A stretch of DNA of 64,000 bases from Sediminitomix flava (GCF_003149185.1 NZ_QGDO01000002.1:992001-1056000); one strand, 5' to 3'. Shown: positions 28,582 through 38,539, counted from the stretch's first letter. Numbers and translations are program-made. The notes: a model not told the origin generated them from the sequence alone.

Positions 28582-30099
28582 GTGAAAAAACAACAATCAA
28601 AGCTTTCCCCAATCAGCTTATTGGTATTTTGCTTAGGTATATTTTTTACAGCTTGTGAAGAAGATCTTATTGAAGATTCTAATGAAGTTCAGTCAGGTAC
28701 AGAAGATTTTAAAAACGCTGAATCTGTATTGGGAAGAGGATATGATGCTACCTTAGAGTTTTGTAATACAACCTTAGCCAAAGAAGAGGTACTAAACTTT
28801 ACTCGATTAGTAAATGATGGAAAAATCATCAAGGATACTAATATAGAAAGTTCGAATATCCTTATAACTGAAGGAAATTCAATACAGGATTTTCAAAAAG
28901 GTTTCGAATTTTCAATCTCTGGAGGCGTTTCTAACAGCATCAAAAAGGGTCTTTTTTCAGGAGAAGCAAAACGGACATTCAATTTATCAAAAGGTGCATA
29001 TAACAATTACTCTTATGCTACATACCGCCAACTTACGAGCAAATATGGACTTTATGTAGATGGTCGTTTAACTCCTTCAAATTTATACTCATATGTTACT
29101 GATAGTTTTCTTCAACGAGTAGAAAATACAGACTTTTCATCAACAGAAGAGACTTTAAAATTTATCAATTCCTATGGGACACATGTTTGTGTAGGTGGTA
29201 CTTGGGGAGGATCTCTTTTATACAACATGAGTGCTGAACGAAAGACCTCCAATACACAAGTATCATTAGGACAGTATGCAGAATTTGAAGCTACTATAAA
29301 AGTGATCGGTGTCAGTGGAAATCAAAGCTTGGAAGCTTCTTTTGAAGAGTACTTTGAATCATCTACTAAAACAGTCGAGGTTAATGCTATTGGAGGAAAA
29401 TCAGAACTTGCAGGAGTAATTGGGACAAATCCAACAGAAGAAAATTACTATGCTTGGTTAGAGACAATTGGTGAAAATCCTGTTTTATGTAACTATTATC
29501 CTGGAGGACTTATACCTATTTGGGAGTTTATTGAAGATTCTAATACAAAAAGTATAATAGAAGATGCTATTTCAATCTATTATGAGAGTAAAGGGATTGA
29601 AACCATTGAAGCAACAAAGTCATCGACAAAGACTCATTCATTCCAAATAGAAGGTGATCAGTACTTCAGAGAAAATAAAGGAGATAATAATATGGATACA
29701 GAAAATGGTAAGAATACGGGTGTGAAAATCGACGTTGAATTAAGAATGGATGCAGGGAATGATGAAAATGTTATAGGAATATTCCATGAAGTCACATTTG
29801 AAGAAGGAGGTATTGGAAGTGACAAAAATACTAGATTCGTATTAAAAGAACCATATTTTGTAACTATCCCTATTAACAATAAAGTTTTAAGTTTCTCGGA
29901 TGGTAAAGCTTCTATTCGAAAAGTGTATTCCAAAAATATTAGTGGTCAAAAACGTGGATATTTTAATATAAATGTGAGTGAAGAAATTCCATTCCTAAAG
30001 AATGTAAAGATCAGTTATGATGAAGCACATGGAAGTGATCTTAATGATTCAAAAATTAAAGGTGAATTTGTAATAGATGTAATTGTCCCTAATAATTAA
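28582..30099 (+). CDS. MACPF-domain lipoprotein, candidate pore-forming toxin
   Basis: The 505-residue lipoprotein has the lipobox IFFTAC (Cys25). The MACPF domain covers about residues 50-345. Its signature is clear: FINSYGTHVCVGGTWGGS, with Tyr198-Gly-Thr-His201 followed by two Gly-Gly pairs. Segments on either side, FEFSISGGVSNSIKKGLFSG and the alternating block after 210, are candidates for the membrane-inserting hairpins. The C-terminal domain (about 350-505) is beta-rich and unknown to me. MACPF lipoproteins of Bacteroidales (the BSAP type) kill related strains by binding surface targets; whether this one does is inference. The start is the GTG at 28582. No obvious immunity gene lies beside it. 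It follows a kinase/LytTR pair by 196 bp on the same strand. Confidence 0.85.
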   Translation: MKKQQSKLSPISLLVFCLGIFFTACEEDLIEDSNEVQSGTEDFKNAESVLGRGYDATLEFCNTTLAKEEVLNFTRLVNDGKIIKDTNIESSNILITEGNSIQDFQKGFEFSISGGVSNSIKKGLFSGEAKRTFNLSKGAYNNYSYATYRQLTSKYGLYVDGRLTPSNLYSYVTDSFLQRVENTDFSSTEETLKFINSYGTHVCVGGTWGGSLLYNMSAERKTSNTQVSLGQYAEFEATIKVIGVSGNQSLEASFEEYFESSTKTVEVNAIGGKSELAGVIGTNPTEENYYAWLETIGENPVLCNYYPGGLIPIWEFIEDSNTKSIIEDAISIYYESKGIETIEATKSSTKTHSFQIEGDQYFRENKGDNNMDTENGKNTGVKIDVELRMDAGNDENVIGIFHEVTFEEGGIGSDKNTRFVLKEPYFVTIPINNKVLSFSDGKASIRKVYSKNISGQKRGYFNINVSEEIPFLKNVKISYDEAHGSDLNDSKIKGEFVIDVIVPNN

Positions 30100-30139
30100 T
30101 ACGCAGAAATTGGATTGAACATAAACAACTGAGGAGAAG

Positions 30140-30177
30140 CTAGCGGTTTGATCTTATATTTAAAGATCTGCCGCTAG
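30140..30177 (+). terminator. Terminator of the MACPF gene
   Basis: CTAGCGG pairs with CCGCTAG, with an inner GATC/GATC pairing, followed by TCTTATTCT. It lies 40 bp after the stop. Confidence 0.65.
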
Positions 30178-30262
30178 TCTTATTCTCGCAGACTCAATCA
30201 AATATATGATTGAGTTTTAGCCTAGTTGCATTGTTGATTATTGTTCTCTGTTTGTACTCATT

Positions 30263-31240
30263 CTATATTTTAAATGTGCTTACAAATGCGGCATGATCAG
30301 ATTCTGGAAATTTCTGATCACTTGCAAAAGGTAAACTCTCATCGTGCAAATTCTCATTGAAAATAGATGCTGACTGAAAATATGGAACCAATGATTGTGA
30401 AATCAGCATGTGATCCAGCAAGTTCTTATGCCCATGATGAAGGTGAGAATATTGGATTGAAGATGGAATACCATTACTACACGGTATCATAACTTTTGAC
30501 CTCAAACTAGGATTGCTCGTATTCTCTACACTTCCGATTATAGCTTCTACAGGAACTTGATCTGGTTCAGCATTGAAGTCCCCACAAACAATGATTTTAG
30601 CATCCGCTTCTTGCTCAAAGATTTCATCTAGCAAAATTCTCGTTTCAATAGCTTGCCCCACTCGTTTGATGGAAGAAAGAAAATAACCTTCAGCCCACCC
30701 TGCTGCAGAATTCCATTTATAACCATCTTTCTGCCCAGAAACATTTGAAGCTAACCTTGATTTGAGATGAAGATTAATTAGGTGCAGTTCACCAAGTTCT
30801 GGATGATCAATTTTTACATGCAAAATTGGGCGCTCCCAGCTCACATCTTTTACCTCTTCTGCAGGTTCTGCTGTCACTTTTCTGTACCCTAGCTTCTCAA
30901 TTTTATCATTTCGATATTGATTCACTTCCGTAATTGGATACTTGGAAAGTATAACCAAGTTTCGTTTGTCATAAACCTTGTTTTCTGAGGTTTTAGTTGA
31001 TGCTAGAAAGTAGTTTTCATAGGGGCCATCTTCAAGTAAATCTTTAAGAGCAAGTAAATCTCTTTGCTCTGTTCCACCTTCATCCGTGTACTCTTGACCG
31101 TGAATTTCTTGGAAGAAAATCAACTCAGAATCTAATCTCCTCAACATTGCTTGGAGTACGGGTTTTCTTTCTTGGAACACGGGGTTCAACTCTGTTCCTT
31201 TAAAGTCTAGGTTTTCGATATTGTATGTAGCAACTTTCAT
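30263..31240 (-). CDS. Endonuclease/exonuclease/phosphatase-family protein, no signal peptide
   Basis: The 325-residue protein begins directly with the EEP core (VATYNIENLDF), so it is probably cytoplasmic. The catalytic motifs are present: FFQEIHGQE (metal-binding Glu), INLHLKSR, VCGDFNAEPD and ESDHAAFV. It should hydrolyse phosphodiesters, but DNA, RNA and small-molecule substrates are all possible in this family. It is a single gene between the MACPF gene (convergent) and the thioredoxin pair (divergent). It differs in motif detail from the secreted EEP enzyme at 24159. Confidence 0.85.
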   Translation of the reverse strand: MKVATYNIENLDFKGTELNPVFQERKPVLQAMLRRLDSELIFFQEIHGQEYTDEGGTEQRDLLALKDLLEDGPYENYFLASTKTSENKVYDKRNLVILSKYPITEVNQYRNDKIEKLGYRKVTAEPAEEVKDVSWERPILHVKIDHPELGELHLINLHLKSRLASNVSGQKDGYKWNSAAGWAEGYFLSSIKRVGQAIETRILLDEIFEQEADAKIIVCGDFNAEPDQVPVEAIIGSVENTSNPSLRSKVMIPCSNGIPSSIQYSHLHHGHKNLLDHMLISQSLVPYFQSASIFNENLHDESLPFASDQKFPESDHAAFVSTFKI

Positions 31241-31546
31241 TTTGCCAAAAAGTAAAGGTTATAAATAAAAAACTGATACTTAGACAATAAAGTATATATT
31301 CTGTAATCAATGAATCAGAAAACATTTCGAATTAAATCATCTCTATTTTTCATCTTTTCACTCCTTTAATAGTATAGGGTAATCCTCACTCCCTTCATTT
31401 TCAAAAAGCGCTATTTAACATAGTTTACAGTTAACTTTATTTAATTTTAAATAATTGATTTAGTGAAAAGTAGACGGCAATTTTCAGTCTAATTTTTCTT
31501 AACGATGAATATGATCACTAGATCACATTCTTTAAACAGAGTTTAA
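31241..31546. other. 306-bp divergent intergenic region
   Basis: This AT-rich region lies between the EEP gene and the thioredoxin-like pair. It contains an AT palindrome around TTTAATTTTAAATAA, but I can support no gene or firm operator. Confidence 0.4.
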
Positions 31547-32599
31547 ATGAGAACTGTATTTTTTTTAATCATTATGTGTTCCTTAATATGCTGTAAAACA
31601 CATAACCTTGAAGTTACTATTGAAAATGATTACACAGGAAAGGCATATCTTTATAATACAAAAACAACGAAAACAGATACAATTGCTATGTCTGCTAACA
31701 GATTTAGTATCGACTTAATATATTCCAAAGAACCAACTTTATACTATCTGATATTTGAAGGAATAAATGATATGAGTTACCCAATAAGTCTTGTTTTATC
31801 AGATCAACAAACACAAGTCGCCTTCAAAGCTTTAAAAAAGGTAGACATCCAATCTCAAAATATAAAAGACCTATACCCAAATAGACCTCAGTTTGCTTCT
31901 GACCCTAATCGAAATGAAGCTTTTTACCATTTTCTAGACTTATGGGTAGCCTTTTCAAATAATGTTATGAACCCTAAACTAAACCTTATTGAAAGAAAAG
32001 GCTTATACAATGACTTCATTAATCAATCTGAAATCATCATTAAAAAGAACAAACATTCAGTTATTTCAGCCTTCATAACTGAATACTTAATGAGAAATAA
32101 CCTCATCCAATTAGAACAAACTCAACATTTCTATGAACTTTTAGAACCACAAGTTCAGCTAAGTACTCTTGGTCAGAAGATAAAAAGAGAAGTAGGATTC
32201 GAAGAAAATACAAAAGCCCCATCATTCTCTATAACAGACTATAGAGGAGACCAATATTCATTAGAGAAATTAAAAGGAAGGAAAGTCTTACTGCATTTTT
32301 GGTCTTCAACTTGTGCGCCATGTATCAAAGAAACACCTCAACTTCTAAGGTTAGCCGAAGAAAATAAAGAGTTGGTCATTATTAATGTCTCATTAGATAT
32401 CGATAAAGAAAAGTGGATTTCTGCTATGGAAAAATTTGGTATCGTAAATATGATCAATCACTGTGATCTTAATGGCCCGAATGGACAGCTTGCTTCTGAC
32501 TTTCAAATAAAATCAATCCCTGCCAATTACTTAATTGATGAAGAAGGTAACATTCAACTAAAAAGGCAACATTTACCTGAAATCATAAAAGAGCTATAA
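31547..32599 (+). CDS. TlpA-like thioredoxin lipoprotein with DUF4369-like N-terminus
   Basis: The 350-residue lipoprotein has the lipobox SLICC. The N-terminal part (about 20-110) is a beta domain of DUF4369 appearance, followed by a helical linker (about 115-215). The C-terminal AhpC/TSA-type thioredoxin domain (about 220-345) carries the redox pair in FWSSTCAPCIKE (Cys256 and Cys259) and the cis-Pro region KSIPANYLID. It should reduce or shuffle disulfides in the periplasm. It is co-directional with a second thioredoxin gene 43 bp downstream. Confidence 0.85.
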   Translation: MRTVFFLIIMCSLICCKTHNLEVTIENDYTGKAYLYNTKTTKTDTIAMSANRFSIDLIYSKEPTLYYLIFEGINDMSYPISLVLSDQQTQVAFKALKKVDIQSQNIKDLYPNRPQFASDPNRNEAFYHFLDLWVAFSNNVMNPKLNLIERKGLYNDFINQSEIIIKKNKHSVISAFITEYLMRNNLIQLEQTQHFYELLEPQVQLSTLGQKIKREVGFEENTKAPSFSITDYRGDQYSLEKLKGRKVLLHFWSSTCAPCIKETPQLLRLAEENKELVIINVSLDIDKEKWISAMEKFGIVNMINHCDLNGPNGQLASDFQIKSIPANYLIDEEGNIQLKRQHLPEIIKEL

Positions 32600-32642
32600 A
32601 CGACCTCTTAAATTCATATACTTTTAAAAACTTGAACCTTTA

Positions 32643-33440
32643 ATGAAACATATAACTACCTTATTTCTTGTGTTATTTAGCTTCAGTTTGATTGCACAAG
32701 AAACTAAAACAGAAAAGCCTGAATATGTAATTATCGTAGGTGATCAATTGATTACTCAAGCTGAATTAGCAGAATACGAAAAAGATGGTTTAATCAAAGG
32801 AATGAATATCGGTGTTTCGGAAGAAGAACGAGATGAGCTATTCGGAAAATATGGCGATCAAATTAAAGAGAAAGAATTCATTATAAAGATTGAGCTTTCA
32901 TCAAAAAAGAAAACTTCCGAATTAGTAAAAAACACAACTAAAAAAGTTGATCAAAATATAAGTCTAGATGATCTGAATAATGAGTTTAAAGTGAGTGTAG
33001 GAGAACAAGCATCTGATTTCTCAGTCACGATGATAGATGGTCAAAAGATCAAATTATCAGAACTTAAAGGTAAAGTCGTTTTACTCAACTTTTGGGCTAC
33101 GTGGTGTGCTCCATGCCTTATGGAGTTTAGTGAAATCACACCCAAAATTTTAGACGAATTTGATAAAGATGATTTGGTTTTTATTCCAATTTCAATTGGA
33201 GAAGATAAAGCTAAAGTTGAAAAGAAAATGGCTCAGATGAAGAAGTACAATGTCAATTTTAATGTAGGAATAGACTCAGATAAAACCATTTGGAATTTGT
33301 ATGCTGAAGGTTCAATCCCTAAAAACATCATCATTGATCAAAGTGGAAAGATAAGCTATCTCTCTGTTGGAAATTCGGATGGTAATGTGGAACGACTTGC
33401 TGAAGAAATTGGTAAACTTGTCAACAAGGAAAAACTTTAA
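32643..33440 (+). CDS. TlpA-like periplasmic thioredoxin
   Basis: The 265-residue protein has a cleavable signal (ending SLIAQ), a unique N-terminal region to about residue 115, and a TlpA/ResA-type domain with FWATWCAPCLME (Cys155 and Cys158) and EGSIPKNIIID (cis-Pro). It forms a likely operon with the lipoprotein thioredoxin just upstream. Roles such as cytochrome c maturation or reduction of outer-membrane proteins are typical of the family. The target is not shown by the context. Confidence 0.88.
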   Translation: MKHITTLFLVLFSFSLIAQETKTEKPEYVIIVGDQLITQAELAEYEKDGLIKGMNIGVSEEERDELFGKYGDQIKEKEFIIKIELSSKKKTSELVKNTTKKVDQNISLDDLNNEFKVSVGEQASDFSVTMIDGQKIKLSELKGKVVLLNFWATWCAPCLMEFSEITPKILDEFDKDDLVFIPISIGEDKAKVEKKMAQMKKYNVNFNVGIDSDKTIWNLYAEGSIPKNIIIDQSGKISYLSVGNSDGNVERLAEEIGKLVNKEKL

Positions 33441-33488
33441 ACTTGAGTATTTATCAGATGCTTGATCATAAATATGTTTAGATAGAAA

Positions 33489-33517
33489 AAGGACAGTAAT
33501 AAATAATTACTGTCCTT
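33489..33517. terminator. Bidirectional hairpin terminator
   Basis: AAGGACAGTAAT pairs with ATTACTGTCCTT across a five-base loop between two convergent genes (thioredoxin and GH31). Confidence 0.8.
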
Positions 33518-33539
33518 GTTTCATTATAAAGAAAATGAA

Positions 33540-36512
33540 TTATTCGGCATCAGGATAGGCGACAAATACATTCAATTCTGAAGCATTATCTTCCACTTTT
33601 ACCATTACAAATTCATTGTCCGAATCGTAATACCAAGCATTTGAAGTTGCTGAGTCAAAGTCTGCCAAATCCATTTTAGAGATTTGTTTTCCGTTGATGG
33701 ATACCGACTCAGGACAAACCAAATTACCTAATAATTTCACTTGGAAATATTTCTCATTTGGAACATAGTTCTTTTCGTATACACGTTTGAAGTTGACTTG
33801 CTTACTTCCATTACCGTTCATTGTCATAACTTCTGTTACACGATATTCTCCTTGCTCCTCTGCATCCATAGTTGTCTTATCGTCTTGATACAATTGATAA
33901 GAGCTTTCAGGGCCTGGATAGATATAGAAAGTCATGATATTGTTATCTTTCTGACCTACATATTGTTCCAATTCTCTGACTGGAAGAATAGCTCCTTCAC
34001 GGATATAAACAGGAACCAAATCCAAAGGTACATACCACGAATAGACTTGACCTCCTTGTGTAGGTTCTGGTAATTTTCCTCCTTCAATATCAAATACATA
34101 CCAATTACTACCCGATGGCAAGTACACATCTCTCATCCAGTTTTGGTTGATGACAGGTGCTACCAATAAATCTTTACCAATAAAGAACTGATGATCTGCA
34201 TAGTCAAAAACGCTAGGATCATTCACTTCATTGACAAACATAGCTCTACAGATTGGCATTCCTGTTTGGGTATTTTCATACATCGAATCGTAGAATAATT
34301 GAAGTAAACGATATCTGATATTGATGTATTTACGACAATTTTCTGGTACAGGAGTTCCAAATCGGTATGGCTCTTGGAATGTTTTTGTATATCCATCGTA
34401 ATGATTTCTATACCAAGGCAAGAATGCTCCAGCAGTTATCCATCGTGTAAACAGCTCGTAGTTGGTTACACCTCCTTCTTCTGAACCAGACCCGTTGGCA
34501 AAACCACCGATATCACAACCTGAGATTGGCAAACCAGAAAGTCCAACATTCAAAACTTCAGGAACATTGATGGCAAGAAAGTCCCAACTTGAAGCTGAAT
34601 CTCCTGTCCAAATTCCTGCATAACGGTGAACTCCAGCAAAACCACCACGAGAAATAATAAAGTTTCTCTTGTTGTAATTGTACAATGGCTGTCCATTATC
34701 TCCACCAGTCTTAAACTCTTCACTTAGCTTCAATTTCTTAATTCCTTCAAAAGTGGCTTGAACTAAGTTTAAAGCAAATGAATTGTGGATTTTTGCATTG
34801 GGTTGATACTCCTCTGTAACCTTGTCATACATCATCAAGTTGAGAGGTAAAGTCTTATCAGGGTTTCCATTGTCAAAGTTTGGAACAACTGCAGGACAAG
34901 TCATATCTTGCCAAATCATATCCAAGCCTTTCTTCAATAGATAATCATATTGCTCTCCCCACCATTCTTGCACTTTAGGGTCTCCCATGTCGCTATAGAA
35001 ACCATAGGTACCCAATTCATTCGTTCCTTCTGGTTGTGCAGGTGTTGGGTATTTAAACGGATTCAAACCAGTGTCTACTCCATAGCTTTCATTGGCTATA
35101 AAGATATTTGGAGTGGGAGCTTCACCTGCTCTTGTATTGAATATGAATGGTTGAACGGGAGCATCTTCCTTATATTCTGATATTGCTGCATTCTGATCAT
35201 TTAAATTAAGAATACTATCTCTAGTCGGATAAGGCGTATCTGTATTCCCGTTTTCATCCAATGGGTTTGCCGTGATAATTCCTGTGATGTTGGTAGAACA
35301 TTTGTAGCCCAAATCATGAAGAGTATCAAACATCTCACCTACATTCGGAAATTTATTTTCACTATTGGTAAATGTTCTGTAGTTGTTCTGGAAGTCAACA
35401 TCAATGTGTAAACCATCAATCGGAATATTTGCAGCTCTGTAGGCTTGTGCAATACTCATCAGAATCCAACGGTCATAATAACCGTAACAACCTTGTTGAT
35501 AACCGAAAGCATACATTGGTGGCATTGAAGATTTTCCACTCAATTCTGCATATTGGTTCAATACATCTGTGACGGCATTTGTTGTCTCATCGTTCTGCTC
35601 ATTTCCCACCATGATGTAGTAGTCCAGTTCACCATACAGTGCTCCGAAGTAATATTTACCATCCATGTTTGAATAGTCATTCGAACCTAGGTTGAAGTAT
35701 GATTGCGAGACATTATCAAAGAAAAGTCCGTAAGCATACTCTATGTTTTCATTTCCTTTTCCTACAGCCAAAGCAAATGGCATTGAGTTGTAGAGTGGTG
35801 ATGATGGGTTCAGAGGGCCTCCTTCATTGTTTTCTGGTACGACTTTCCCTCCATTGGCATCTATGTCATTGTAGGTGAAATTGTCGTAATTGAAGAAAGT
35901 CAGACTGAATTTTTTCTTGTCAAGCTGATCTCCTGCTTTTTCTCCAAAACCATAAAAAGATTCTGAATCAGGACACTTTTTTAAGTTGGCAATTGCTTCA
36001 TTACTGAATACAATGTTTTTTCCGTAAGTGTCTTCAGTGATGACTTTTCCATCTTTTTGCACAGAAATTCCGTAAGGGTTAAGCCCAATGTAAACTTGAA
36101 GAACTCCTGTGTCTATTTTCAGTGTTCCTCCGTCTTGGTCTAGTTCTGACACTTCAAACTTGTCGATATTTCCTAGGTCATGATTGACAACTGTGTAAGA
36201 GTTGTTTTTTTCATAATTAGGATAACGATAAGGTTTAAAGCGAACACGTAAGGCTGAAGGAGAAAGGAAGGATACTTTTACTTGGTACTGATTTGTGTTT
36301 GTCAAGTAAATGTCATGTCCGACAACTTTGTGATCGATAATCTGACCAATCGTATTCCAACCATCGGCATTGGGTTGGAATTCATTGACTTGAACAAATT
36401 GGAAATTTGTATCATTTACAGTAGCAGGTGCTTGTTCAGCTGGCTGAACGCTAACACCTAAGTCATTCAGACCGTTTTGTAATTCTGAACCATTTTGCTC
36501 ATCAATAAGCAT
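33540..36512 (-). CDS. GH31 enzyme, possible alpha-1,4-glucan lyase
   Basis: The 990-residue protein is a clear GH31 member: YGFGE at 187-191, the nucleophile block IWQDMTCPAV with Asp536, the acid/base block YAGIWTGDSASSWDF with Asp638, and ISGCDIGGF. Ordinary alpha-glucosidases have WxDMNE at the nucleophile; here the sequence runs WQDMT-CPA. The length is close to 1000 residues and the N-terminal region contains VVGHDIYLTNTNQYQV. From memory these features fit alpha-1,4-glucan lyases, which turn starch or glycogen into 1,5-anhydrofructose. There is no signal peptide, so it should act in the cytoplasm. An alpha-glucosidase or alpha-xylosidase is the alternative. It starts 39 bp after the CxxCH lipoprotein gene, so the two are probably co-transcribed. 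Confidence 0.75.
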   Translation of the reverse strand: MLIDEQNGSELQNGLNDLGVSVQPAEQAPATVNDTNFQFVQVNEFQPNADGWNTIGQIIDHKVVGHDIYLTNTNQYQVKVSFLSPSALRVRFKPYRYPNYEKNNSYTVVNHDLGNIDKFEVSELDQDGGTLKIDTGVLQVYIGLNPYGISVQKDGKVITEDTYGKNIVFSNEAIANLKKCPDSESFYGFGEKAGDQLDKKKFSLTFFNYDNFTYNDIDANGGKVVPENNEGGPLNPSSPLYNSMPFALAVGKGNENIEYAYGLFFDNVSQSYFNLGSNDYSNMDGKYYFGALYGELDYYIMVGNEQNDETTNAVTDVLNQYAELSGKSSMPPMYAFGYQQGCYGYYDRWILMSIAQAYRAANIPIDGLHIDVDFQNNYRTFTNSENKFPNVGEMFDTLHDLGYKCSTNITGIITANPLDENGNTDTPYPTRDSILNLNDQNAAISEYKEDAPVQPFIFNTRAGEAPTPNIFIANESYGVDTGLNPFKYPTPAQPEGTNELGTYGFYSDMGDPKVQEWWGEQYDYLLKKGLDMIWQDMTCPAVVPNFDNGNPDKTLPLNLMMYDKVTEEYQPNAKIHNSFALNLVQATFEGIKKLKLSEEFKTGGDNGQPLYNYNKRNFIISRGGFAGVHRYAGIWTGDSASSWDFLAINVPEVLNVGLSGLPISGCDIGGFANGSGSEEGGVTNYELFTRWITAGAFLPWYRNHYDGYTKTFQEPYRFGTPVPENCRKYINIRYRLLQLFYDSMYENTQTGMPICRAMFVNEVNDPSVFDYADHQFFIGKDLLVAPVINQNWMRDVYLPSGSNWYVFDIEGGKLPEPTQGGQVYSWYVPLDLVPVYIREGAILPVRELEQYVGQKDNNIMTFYIYPGPESSYQLYQDDKTTMDAEEQGEYRVTEVMTMNGNGSKQVNFKRVYEKNYVPNEKYFQVKLLGNLVCPESVSINGKQISKMDLADFDSATSNAWYYDSDNEFVMVKVEDNASELNVFVAYPDAE

Positions 36513-36551
36513 AGCAATAAATAATTTTGGGTTGGGAAAATGAAAAAAGGG

Positions 36552-38207
36552 TTATTGAGTAATGTCTTCTTTGAAATGAGCTTTCAATTGAAGTAGCCAA
36601 GAAAAATCTGCATCTGCTGGTTTAGCAAAAACAGGTACTTTTTGATTAGTCTTTTTATCTACATAAAAATCTTTGGCAATTGATGCTGAGAAGTGACAAC
36701 CAATACAGCTTTCTGTTCCAAAGATATTTTTGTGAGTATTTTGAAGGTCTGTAGTCAATGGGAAACCTTGAATTTGGAAAAATGCAGGTTCGTTGCTGTT
36801 GTATACATTGAAACCAGTGATGGTATTTCCATAGATACTGTCACCGTTTTGGAGATAAGTCTGTTTGATTTTCAAGGTATCTATTCCTTTTGCATTTGGA
36901 GTAATTGAACCACCTTGGAAATAAGTTTCCATAATCATATTTGTTAAATATGCAGGTGTTGGTTTTCCGCCAGACTTGTTGGTCACTGCTTCGGGCAAAG
37001 TGTAAACGCTTGTATCGCCATAAGTATAAGCTGGAGAACTAGGGTCTGTAGGCCATTGTGTTCCTACCAAATCATAAAACTTAAGTTTAGAATCCGCTTT
37101 TGAAAGCATTGCTTGTACTTGAGCATTCAGTTCTTGTGTAGCTTTACTGATCGGAATTACTCGCTGAATTTGGTTTCTTTTTTTACCATCTGTATCTACT
37201 TCAGGGTAGGCGTTCACAGGGCAGGTTGGACAATCTGGATTATTGAAAGAAGGACGAAGCGGTTTTCCATTTACTTCAACCAATGGGTTTGTTTCAAGGT
37301 TATCCACATGCTCAAAAGTAGCCCAAATCCATTGAGGAGAAGAAGCTGTTTTTAATGAAATGTGCATCCCGATCATTCCTACTTCTGCTGTAGAAAATGT
37401 CTTGTCTTCATTAATCACTTGGGCTGTTGAAGTGAAGTAACGATCTTTTGAATCCACTCCTTCTTCCATGATTTTCCATGCAATTTTCACTTCACAAGCA
37501 CCGGCCTTATCCGTAGTTGCCGAAGGAAAGTTGACAACCTTATCTTTTCCAGCATTGGCCTGATAAAATTTGATTTGTCCATCGTAGTTGTAAAGCTCAT
37601 TTTTTACGATGTAATCAAACTCAGTTTCGTTCATGCGAACTTCGTAGCGTACGATGTTACCGCTCTGATCCCAGATGGGTGCAGTAAATGCTTGATCGAG
37701 TTCATCAGCTACATCATCGTGTTGAAACTCGGCAAATTTACTAGCTCTGAAAAGCACATGCTTATTTTCTCCAGCAAATTCTCTAACACGATTTGGTAAC
37801 TCGAAATCACCCCAAGGAGTAGGCTTAGATCCGTCTTTCTTGAAAACTTCAAAGCTTTCTTTCCATGAGAACCATCTTGGTTTCCCTGCATCTGAAAGTA
37901 AAGGCTTGGGGTTACCTTTAGCATCAACAGGCCAGTTTAGGCGAATGAATTGCTGCCAAGAAAGAATCTCGAATAAACGTTGTACTTCAGCAAATTTCCC
38001 TTGTGCATCCAACTTAGCTTGTAAGTCTCTGTCTACATCGAATGGTGCTTTTGGGGAAAGAGGTACAGGGTAGTTTAAGTAAGGTGCTCTTTCTAAAGTA
38101 GAAGATGCGACTTCTATTGTCTCATCTGTTTTGGGTGATTTACACTGTTGGAAACATACTGTAATGAGAATCCATGTAATAGTTAGAAAAGTAGTTCTAA
38201 GTTTCAT
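36552..38207 (-). CDS. Lipoprotein with single CxxCH haem-binding motif
   Basis: The 551-residue protein has a lipoprotein signal (lipobox-like CFQQC) and one c-type haem motif near the C-terminus, GTESCIGCHFS (Cys501, Cys504, His505). The central part contains RLNWPVDAKGNPKPL and a repeated-looking Pro/Asn-rich region (NNPDCPTCPVNAYPEVD). I do not know a named function. The motif suggests covalent haem, hence electron transfer or peroxidase-like chemistry outside the cytoplasm. It lies directly upstream of the GH31 gene on the same strand. That pairing is unusual for a sugar enzyme. Confidence 0.75.
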   Translation of the reverse strand: MKLRTTFLTITWILITVCFQQCKSPKTDETIEVASSTLERAPYLNYPVPLSPKAPFDVDRDLQAKLDAQGKFAEVQRLFEILSWQQFIRLNWPVDAKGNPKPLLSDAGKPRWFSWKESFEVFKKDGSKPTPWGDFELPNRVREFAGENKHVLFRASKFAEFQHDDVADELDQAFTAPIWDQSGNIVRYEVRMNETEFDYIVKNELYNYDGQIKFYQANAGKDKVVNFPSATTDKAGACEVKIAWKIMEEGVDSKDRYFTSTAQVINEDKTFSTAEVGMIGMHISLKTASSPQWIWATFEHVDNLETNPLVEVNGKPLRPSFNNPDCPTCPVNAYPEVDTDGKKRNQIQRVIPISKATQELNAQVQAMLSKADSKLKFYDLVGTQWPTDPSSPAYTYGDTSVYTLPEAVTNKSGGKPTPAYLTNMIMETYFQGGSITPNAKGIDTLKIKQTYLQNGDSIYGNTITGFNVYNSNEPAFFQIQGFPLTTDLQNTHKNIFGTESCIGCHFSASIAKDFYVDKKTNQKVPVFAKPADADFSWLLQLKAHFKEDITQ

Positions 38208-38539
38208 TCTAAATAAATGGGTTTAAACTATTTATAAAAAAACTTTCCCGCTATTTAGAAATTGAAAAATAGATTCTAGCGAACTGAGTCTATTTTTATT
38301 TGTAGAATCGCATAGATTATTAGAATAAACCAAAACTATTTCACAATCAATTGACTTCAACCTAAATCAGTTAAACGATTTCAAAATAAAATTGGCATAT
38401 TCAGTTAATAATCAACATGAACCAAGTATTAATTTAGAAAAATAATTATGATAATTTCGGTGAAAAATGACTTAGTTATTTTTCAATTCCATTCTTACAT
38501 CAATGTATTTATCACTTATTTTCAGCTTAAAAATCCTCG
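38208..38539. other. 332-bp intergenic region, no gene seen
   Basis: This AT-rich DNA lies upstream of the CxxCH/GH31 pair and downstream of the preceding barrel gene. It presumably contains the promoter for the pair. No repeat or RNA is recognised. Confidence 0.45.

Noticed and set aside
31430-31460. AT palindrome before the thioredoxin pair as another Fur-like site
   Set aside because: The symmetry around TTTAATTTTAAATAA does not fit the 9-1-9 form of the three better sites and is expected by chance in such AT-rich DNA.
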